Assembly: GCA_934454035.1 (NCBI GenBank)
Contig: CAKSFY010000065.1
Location: 1-11,710, forward strand
Direction of reading: 5' to 3'
DNA: 11,710 nucleotides
From: an uncultured Clostridia bacterium
GTDB lineage: Bacteria > Bacillota > Clostridia > UBA1381
The translations under genes and the position numbers were made by a program. Below are positions 6,361 to 11,710 of this stretch, in pieces (positions within the stretch are counted from its first letter, which is position 1; each line of letters opens with the position of its first letter). Below the pieces are notes generated by a model that saw only the letters and a program-made list of their open reading frames with translations, had not been told where the DNA came from and did not search any database.

Positions 6361-8889
6361 ATGATTTTGGATAAAAGAATAATGAGAGATTTTAAGGCGA
6401 ATATTTTTCGCAGTATTTCCATGATTCTGATAATATCGCTTTCGGTAGCTATGATTGTGGCACTCTGCTCCGCCGCCGACTGTATTACGGAAACACTTAA
6501 CCGAGAATGGAAGCAGTGCAATGTCGAGGACGGGAGTTTTGAGACATACATACCGCTATCCAAGCGTAATTACAAGGACCTTTCCGAGCTTAATGTGATT
6601 GTGGAAAAAATGTTTTATACGGACATTCAGATTGATTCAGTATCGGAATTACGTATTTTTGCAAACAGAAAATCCATTGACCTGCCGTATGTTGAAAACG
6701 GTGTCCTTCCGAACTCGGATAACGAAATATTTCTTGAAAAAAAATTTGCTTCATCTCATGGCTTTTCGGTGGGTGACAGTATAAATATCGGTACGGAAAA
6801 TTTTTACATAAGCGGAACAGGGTGTTTGCCCGATTACACCTATGTCAAAAAAAACAGCAGCGACGTTGCAGGAAATGATGAATTTTCATTGGCGGTAGTC
6901 AGTGATTCGGCATGGGACAAGCTCAGCGCGTCAAACAGGATAATATATAACTATGCATACAAGCTTGGAAAAGGCTGCACCGTTAAGGAGTTTAAAGATA
7001 AGCTTGCCGACCTTAAATTTGATTCATCTTCAATAAAGGATGTATATCTCAAAAGTCAAGCCGAGCAGACGAAAAATGCCGGCGCGGAATTTGATAAAGC
7101 AGCGGAAGCACTGCAAAACGGAGTTGTTGCGCTTGCGGACGGAATAGACGCTTTGGGCGATGCTTCCGGAATAGATACCGGAGCGCTATATGACGGGGCA
7201 CTCGGAATTTATGCCGGAGTGGGTGAACTTCGGAATCAAGCCGAAAATTATCTTGGAGGCTCCTCTTTCAAGACCGTGAATTTGTCATCATTCGGCGAAA
7301 CAAAATATAATATACGCATAAATGACGCAGCAGATGACTCGCAGGTCGGCAAGCAGGCGGCACTGGTGGTCGGGATATTTCTGATTGTGCTTCTTGTTTA
7401 TATGATATCTATTTTTGCCGTAGGTACAGTGGAAAAAGAACGTCCGATAATCGGGACTTTGTACGCACTCGGTTACAGCCGCAGAGAAATACTCTTGCAT
7501 TATATGAAGCTTCCGATGCTTATTGCATTTTTGGGAGCTTTGATCGGAACGTTTGTCGGATTTTCTCTGACAGACGCGATGGCATCGTCCTCTGCCGGTT
7601 TGTATTCTTTCCCTGAAATAGTCCATATTTTTCCGGTATATCTGCTTGTGTATGCAATAGGCTTGCCGATTACGGCGTCATATATTATAAACAGATTCGC
7701 GCTTTCAAAAAAACTGAATGTTACGCCGCTTAAAATGATGAGAGACGCTCCGCAAAAAGGTGTCGGCTTCAATATCAAAACGGACGGACTGAGCTTTTCG
7801 GCAAAATATAAACTAAGACAGTTTTTGAGAGAATTATCCGGAAATGTAACTTTGTTTTTCGGAATTGTAATATCAATTCTGCTTATAATGTTTTCTCTTG
7901 CCTGCTATAGCAGTATAAAAGGTTATATAGACGGGATTACCGATGACATACATTATAATTATATGTATATACTCAGAAACCCGGTGAATGATTTGCCAAA
8001 AAATCCGGTGGTCGGGTATGCCAGAGGGCTTTATACCGATTTTTCGATGACCTCTACCGAGATGGAGGTAACAATGCTCGGAATCGGCGAGGATAATCCG
8101 TATTTTGATTTTGCCGGTAAGCTTGAAAAGGACAAATTATATATGTCCGACTCAGCGCGGATTAAATTCGGATACAAGCCCGGGGATAAAATTGTTTTTA
8201 AAGATAATTCGGAAGATAAGTACTATGCGTTTGAAATAGCCGGAGAGGTAAAGTACGGGAGCGGACTGTACTTTTTTATGAATCTTGATTCAATGCGGAA
8301 AAGCTTCGGTCTTGATTATTTTAATGAAGCTGATTTAAAGAAAGGCGAAAGACGCCCAAAACCCGAAAGCTACTATTATAATACGGTGTTTTCCGATTCA
8401 AAGCTGAATTTTAAACACAATATGCTTCTTTCGCAGATTTCAAAAGTGGAGATGAAAAGCGGTGCCGAAAAATTTATGACACTTATGTCAGATATGATTG
8501 TTTTAATGATTGTTATATCGGTTATTATATTTGTTTCGGTTATGTATTTGCTTTTGAAGCTGCAAATAGATAGGAGTACATTTTCAATATCTCTTTTAAA
8601 AGCGCTCGGCTATGACGAAAAAACCGTTAATTCGTTCTATCTTTCAGGCTCGTTTTACATTATGCTTGCCTCTGTTATAATAGGAATACCGCTTTGCCGT
8701 GTAATTGTGGGACTTGCGTATCCGTTTTGTATTTCAAATGTGAATGCCGGGTTTGAAGCGTCGGTATCTCCGCTGCAATATGTCATTATTATATTGCTTT
8801 CGGCGGCGGCTTATTTTGCGGCAATATGTATGCCTGTCAGATATTTAAAAAAAATTAAATTGACCGAAATTTTAAAAAACAGAGAATAA
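6361..8889 (+). CDS. ABC transporter permease with two FtsX modules
   Basis: This 842-residue membrane protein is the partner of the preceding ATPase. I see eight membrane segments, roughly 17-38, 334-355, 384-406, 423-446, 494-517, 711-733, 759-786 and 804-826. A large extracellular domain of about 295 residues follows the first segment, and a second of about 190 residues follows the fifth. Each half carries an FtsX-type module with the conserved cytoplasmic coupling motif: GTLYALGYSRREIL (365-378) and SLLKALGYDEKTV (744-756). The first extracellular domain ends in a low-complexity Ala/Gly/Asp-rich segment (about 240-300) with loosely repeated L-x-x-G spacing. The chosen start is ATG 6361, with GGAG (6350-6353) seven bases before it. 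An in-frame ATG at 6313 lies inside the ATPase gene and would add a polar 16-residue extension. The family exports or extrudes lipids, peptides or drugs; the substrate here is unknown. Confidence 0.92.
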   Translation: MILDKRIMRDFKANIFRSISMILIISLSVAMIVALCSAADCITETLNREWKQCNVEDGSFETYIPLSKRNYKDLSELNVIVEKMFYTDIQIDSVSELRIFANRKSIDLPYVENGVLPNSDNEIFLEKKFASSHGFSVGDSINIGTENFYISGTGCLPDYTYVKKNSSDVAGNDEFSLAVVSDSAWDKLSASNRIIYNYAYKLGKGCTVKEFKDKLADLKFDSSSIKDVYLKSQAEQTKNAGAEFDKAAEALQNGVVALADGIDALGDASGIDTGALYDGALGIYAGVGELRNQAENYLGGSSFKTVNLSSFGETKYNIRINDAADDSQVGKQAALVVGIFLIVLLVYMISIFAVGTVEKERPIIGTLYALGYSRREILLHYMKLPMLIAFLGALIGTFVGFSLTDAMASSSAGLYSFPEIVHIFPVYLLVYAIGLPITASYIINRFALSKKLNVTPLKMMRDAPQKGVGFNIKTDGLSFSAKYKLRQFLRELSGNVTLFFGIVISILLIMFSLACYSSIKGYIDGITDDIHYNYMYILRNPVNDLPKNPVVGYARGLYTDFSMTSTEMEVTMLGIGEDNPYFDFAGKLEKDKLYMSDSARIKFGYKPGDKIVFKDNSEDKYYAFEIAGEVKYGSGLYFFMNLDSMRKSFGLDYFNEADLKKGERRPKPESYYYNTVFSDSKLNFKHNMLLSQISKVEMKSGAEKFMTLMSDMIVLMIVISVIIFVSVMYLLLKLQIDRSTFSISLLKALGYDEKTVNSFYLSGSFYIMLASVIIGIPLCRVIVGLAYPFCISNVNAGFEASVSPLQYVIIILLSAAAYFAAICMPVRYLKKIKLTEILKNRE

Positions 8890-8918
8890 CCGCAGTAGTT
8901 TTATACTCCGAAAGATTT

Positions 8919-8960
8919 AAATCAAGCTTGTAATTTCCAATAATTACAGCTTGATTTTTT
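8919..8960 (+). terminator. intrinsic terminator of the HMA/ABC cassette
   Basis: A 16-bp stem (arms 8919-8935 and 8942-8957, one bulged T at 8928) with a 6-base loop runs into six T (8955-8960). It is 30 bases after the permease stop. Confidence 0.88.
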
Positions 8961-8990
8961 GTATATTTTCATGTATTATATGAATTGTGG

Positions 8991-9019
8991 TTGACATAAT
9001 GCAGCTCAATATAAACATG
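8991..9019 (+). promoter_or_regulatory. possible promoter of the SLH protein gene
   Basis: A perfect -35 TTGACA (8991-8996) stands 69 bases before the start codon. A convincing -10 box is not present at 17 bases (AACATG at 9014). TATAAA at 9010-9015 is too close at 13 bases. A promoter is expected here because a terminator lies just upstream, but the -10 assignment is uncertain. Confidence 0.35.
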
Positions 9020-9065
9020 TGTAAACCATACGGCATATTAATAAAATCTTATAAGGAGGAAGAAC

Positions 9066-11627
9066 ATGAATAAAAGATTTTTTGCAAATGCATTGGCAAT
9101 AGCGCTTTTGGCATCAAATGTCCCGGCTTTTTCGATGAGAATGTCGGATGTTGAAGGTACAAGATTTGCCGATTCAATAAAAAAATTGTCTGCATTCGGA
9201 ATAATGAGCGGTGACGGCGACGGAAACTACAGACCGAATGATACAATTATGCGAAGCGAAGTTACAAGAGTTATTGTTCATGCACTCGGCCTTGAGGGCG
9301 CTGCCGAAGCATCTAAGGGCGAATCAAAATTCCCAGATGTTTCAAAGGATCATTGGGCAAACGGGTATATCAATGTCGCAGCCTCACAGAATATTGTAGT
9401 CGGTGACGATTTGGGAACTTTCAGACCGAATGACAGTATCACGTATGCGGAAGCAATGACAATCATGGTAAAGGCTCTCGGCTACGGCGTTGCGGCAGAG
9501 CAAAAGGGCGGATTTCCGCAAGGGTATTTGGTAGTAGGCGCAGATAACGGGTTGAATAAAGGTGTGACGGTTGCGGCACGGGAAGCAATTTCAAGAGGTG
9601 AGATTGCGCTTATGACCGAGAATGCACTGGAGGCAAAAATAATGGACATCACGGGTTTTGGTGATGATCTTAAATATGAAGTGACGGACAAAACTCTTTT
9701 AAAAGATAAGCTTAAAATAACCAAAGGTGAAGGGCAGATTGTCGCAATAGAAAATACTGCCTTAGACGGTGCTTCAAATCTTTCCGGCGGTCAGATAAAG
9801 ATTGACAAAACCGTTTATGATTCAAGTTCGAATTTTAATAATCTTTTGGGCTATAATGTTGAATATTATCTCAAAGATACCGAAAAAGGAGATAATACCG
9901 TAATTTTGGCAATGCCGAAAAGCGGCAAAAATTCCACTGTTGCAATTGATGCAAAGTTGTTTGAGAGAATCTCGTCAAAAAGCGGATTCAAAACAATTGA
10001 GTATTACAAAAATGAGTCTGATTCAAAAACATCATCGGTTTTACTTGACAACGAAGCAAAGCTTATATACAACGGTAAGTATGAGCAAATGTCCGACGAG
10101 CTTTTGAATCTTAAAGATAAATCGGGCAATATTGTTGTACTGGATACCGACAAAAACGGAAAATACGATATTGTATTTGTTACCGAGTACAAAAATATCG
10201 TGGTTGACGAGGTCAGCTCTGTAGGAAGAATTACCGATAAATATAATGCCGGTTCAATAAAGCTCGATAAAGACGACAGTAATATAAGCTATACAATTAC
10301 GCGCGGTTATGAGGAATTGCAGCCCTCCGACCTTAAAGAATATGATGTTTTATCGATTGCGGTAAGCAAGGACAAAAAACTTTATACCGGAGTGGTAACA
10401 AATGAGATTGTCGAAGGTAAAATCACGGGCATTCATTCCGACGGAGTTTATATAGACGGCAAACTATACGAAATAGCAGACAATTACCCGGATAAATTTG
10501 AAATGGGAACCGAGGGAAAATTTTATCTTGATATTGACGGACGTATAGCCGCCTCAGATGCAGCAGTTCAGGCAAGCGGAAACTATGCTTATCTTATTAA
10601 AGCATCGGTTGATACGGATATTGACGAAATTGCAAAATTCAAACTGTTTGATAAATCCGGTGAGGAAATAATTGTTGAGGCAACGGAGAAAATTAAATTT
10701 AACGGAGCGGGCGGACAGCTTGCAACCGATGTTGCAAAGACATTAAGCGGTTCGGAGCAGCTTGTGACCTATACTTTAAATAAAGACGGGAAGCTCAGCG
10801 CAATAAATACCGCTGCCGACAATACTCAAACGGGAGCGGTTAATGAAAATAAATTTACAATGAACTATAAGCTGACAAATGCAAAATATAATGAAAAGCT
10901 TAACACGCTCGGAAATATTAAGCTTAATGACAAAACCGTTATATTTGACATTCCCGATGATGCAAAGGACAGTTCGGACTATACCATATTGAACATGTCT
11001 AAGTTCATTGATGAACAGAGCTATAATGTGACTGTGTTTGACAGAACCGAAGATTTCTATGCAAAAGCGATAATTGTCACAAATGCTTCGGCACTTACAA
11101 ATGAAGAATCATCTGTTGCGGTTGTTTCAAGAATTGTTTCGGCAACCGATAAGAATGATAATATCGTTAAAAGACTTTATGCATATCAAGACGGAAAAGA
11201 GATTTCAATTGATTCTCAAAATGATGACGTATTTGTAAAAAGCAGCGGCGTTGATATTGAAAACGGAGATATTATACAATATCAGACCAATTCAAAGGGT
11301 GAGATAGCAAAGATAAAGGTTCTCTTTGATGTTCGTGACAAAACAGACGAAAAAGAAACTGTTATTTCATCAAATTTAAAAACCGTTTACGGAAAAGTAG
11401 TTAAAAAGTTCTCCGGCTCGGTTAATATGACGGTGAACGGAGGAAATGTGATAAATATTAAGCTTCCGCAGGATACAACGGTGTATACTCTGGATACCTC
11501 CAAATCAAAGAACAATATCAAAACGGGCACACTCAGCGATATTCAGTCCTATGATTCAGATGAGCAAAACAGATTGTTTGTAAAAATTTATAAGGATATT
11601 GTGCAGGAAGTTGTTGTAATCAAATAA
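9066..11627 (+). CDS. SLH-domain secreted cell-surface protein
   Basis: This 853-residue protein is exported and probably held on the cell wall by S-layer homology (SLH) repeats, which bind pyruvylated wall polysaccharides. A signal peptide (residues 1 to about 21-23, KR then a hydrophobic core, possible cleavage after VPA) is followed by SLH repeats at about 27-75, 89-140 and 150-190. The repeats show FADSIKKLSAFGIM, FPDVSKDHWANGYI and AREAISRGEIALM, with ITRAE-like variants RSEV, YAEA and SRGE. Residues about 195-853 are not recognised. They look rich in beta strands, Lys and Asp, and contain one EF-hand-like loop DTDKNGKYD (360-368) and a GVYIDGKLYEIADNYP block (461-476). The start ATG 9066 has a strong AAGGAGG site (9053-9059). 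It lies between a terminator and an IS end and seems to be its own unit. It could be the S-layer protein itself or a minor surface protein. Confidence 0.88.
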   Translation: MNKRFFANALAIALLASNVPAFSMRMSDVEGTRFADSIKKLSAFGIMSGDGDGNYRPNDTIMRSEVTRVIVHALGLEGAAEASKGESKFPDVSKDHWANGYINVAASQNIVVGDDLGTFRPNDSITYAEAMTIMVKALGYGVAAEQKGGFPQGYLVVGADNGLNKGVTVAAREAISRGEIALMTENALEAKIMDITGFGDDLKYEVTDKTLLKDKLKITKGEGQIVAIENTALDGASNLSGGQIKIDKTVYDSSSNFNNLLGYNVEYYLKDTEKGDNTVILAMPKSGKNSTVAIDAKLFERISSKSGFKTIEYYKNESDSKTSSVLLDNEAKLIYNGKYEQMSDELLNLKDKSGNIVVLDTDKNGKYDIVFVTEYKNIVVDEVSSVGRITDKYNAGSIKLDKDDSNISYTITRGYEELQPSDLKEYDVLSIAVSKDKKLYTGVVTNEIVEGKITGIHSDGVYIDGKLYEIADNYPDKFEMGTEGKFYLDIDGRIAASDAAVQASGNYAYLIKASVDTDIDEIAKFKLFDKSGEEIIVEATEKIKFNGAGGQLATDVAKTLSGSEQLVTYTLNKDGKLSAINTAADNTQTGAVNENKFTMNYKLTNAKYNEKLNTLGNIKLNDKTVIFDIPDDAKDSSDYTILNMSKFIDEQSYNVTVFDRTEDFYAKAIIVTNASALTNEESSVAVVSRIVSATDKNDNIVKRLYAYQDGKEISIDSQNDDVFVKSSGVDIENGDIIQYQTNSKGEIAKIKVLFDVRDKTDEKETVISSNLKTVYGKVVKKFSGSVNMTVNGGNVINIKLPQDTTVYTLDTSKSKNNIKTGTLSDIQSYDSDEQNRLFVKIYKDIVQEVVVIK

Positions 11628-11632
11628 TACTT

Positions 11633-11710
11633 TGGGCGGGGGGTGCGGACATATTCTTGGACTGTTTTATGCTGCTAATCCAAGATTATGCCTGTACTCC
11701 ACCGGACTCA
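11633..11710 (-). mobile_element. end of an IS3-family insertion sequence (partial)
   Basis: The transposase tail below is followed on its strand by 34 bases that end in a C-rich stretch, with a plausible terminus ...CCGCCCA at 11633. IS3-family elements usually end in TG...CA, and the plus-strand reading TGGGCGG from 11633 fits. The exact boundary is inferred, since the other end and any target duplication lie outside the window. The element starts 6 bases after the stop of the SLH gene. Confidence 0.65.
11667..11710 (-). CDS. IS3-family transposase, C-terminal end (partial)
   Basis: Reading the minus strand from the window edge gives SPVEYRHNLGLAA and a TAA stop (11667-11669). This ending, SPVEYR followed by a short Leu/Ala tail, is typical of the OrfB (DDE integrase) C-terminus of IS3-family elements of the IS150 type. 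Only the last 13 full codons plus two bases of the preceding codon are in the window, so the catalytic residues cannot be inspected and intactness is unknown. The call rests on the motif alone, supported by the IS-like C-rich terminus that follows. Confidence 0.75.
   Translation of the reverse strand, partial: SPVEYRHNLGLAA

Noticed and set aside
1..11710. CRISPR array, tRNA or rRNA genes
   Set aside because: No regularly spaced direct repeats and no tRNA or rRNA signatures were seen on either strand.

Overview
The window looks like a chromosomal segment of a low-to-moderate GC, Gram-positive anaerobe of the class Clostridia, possibly a gut lineage. This is inferred from AT-rich intergenic DNA with consensus TTGACA-N17-TATAAT promoters, strong AGGAGG-type ribosome binding sites, a clostridial-type RadA, an SLH-domain surface protein, and an IS3-family transposase tail. 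The exact genus cannot be read from the sequence.

Layout. Positions 1-77 hold no gene I can support and are followed by a strong hairpin terminator (78-113) with A and T runs on both flanks, so it can work in both directions. An MgtC/SapB-family membrane protein lies on the minus strand (252-923). It is separated from the plus-strand genes by a region with two consensus promoters firing toward each other (961-1038). The plus strand then carries a three-gene unit: radA (true start 1091), an E2-like acyltransferase without a lipoyl domain whose catalytic His position is Glu (2505-3377), and an intact AMP-forming acyl-CoA ligase (3377-5125). The last two overlap by one base. The unit ends at a 12-bp GC-rich hairpin (5140-5169).

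A second transcription unit starts at a consensus promoter (5203-5231) whose -10 box lies inside a perfect 17-bp inverted repeat, probably a repressor operator, perhaps of the metal-sensing DtxR/IdeR type. It encodes a membrane-anchored heavy-metal-associated (HMA) protein (5276-5638), an ABC ATPase of the LolD/MacB type (5658-6359) and its two-module FtsX permease (6361-8889), then a canonical terminator (8919-8960). The likely picture is a metal-responsive cassette that couples metal capture at the membrane to an ABC export or extrusion machine; the substrate is unknown.

The last large gene (9066-11627) encodes a secreted protein of 853 residues with a signal peptide, three N-terminal SLH repeats and a long region I do not recognise. 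Six bases after its stop codon begins what appears to be the end of an IS3-family element (IS150-like), with the last 14 codons of its transposase readable on the minus strand at the window edge.

The most interesting items are the operator-embedded promoter of the HMA/ABC cassette, the acyltransferase with the altered HxxxDG motif paired with an intact ligase, and the face-to-face promoters between the mgtC-like gene and radA. None proves a new system on its own.
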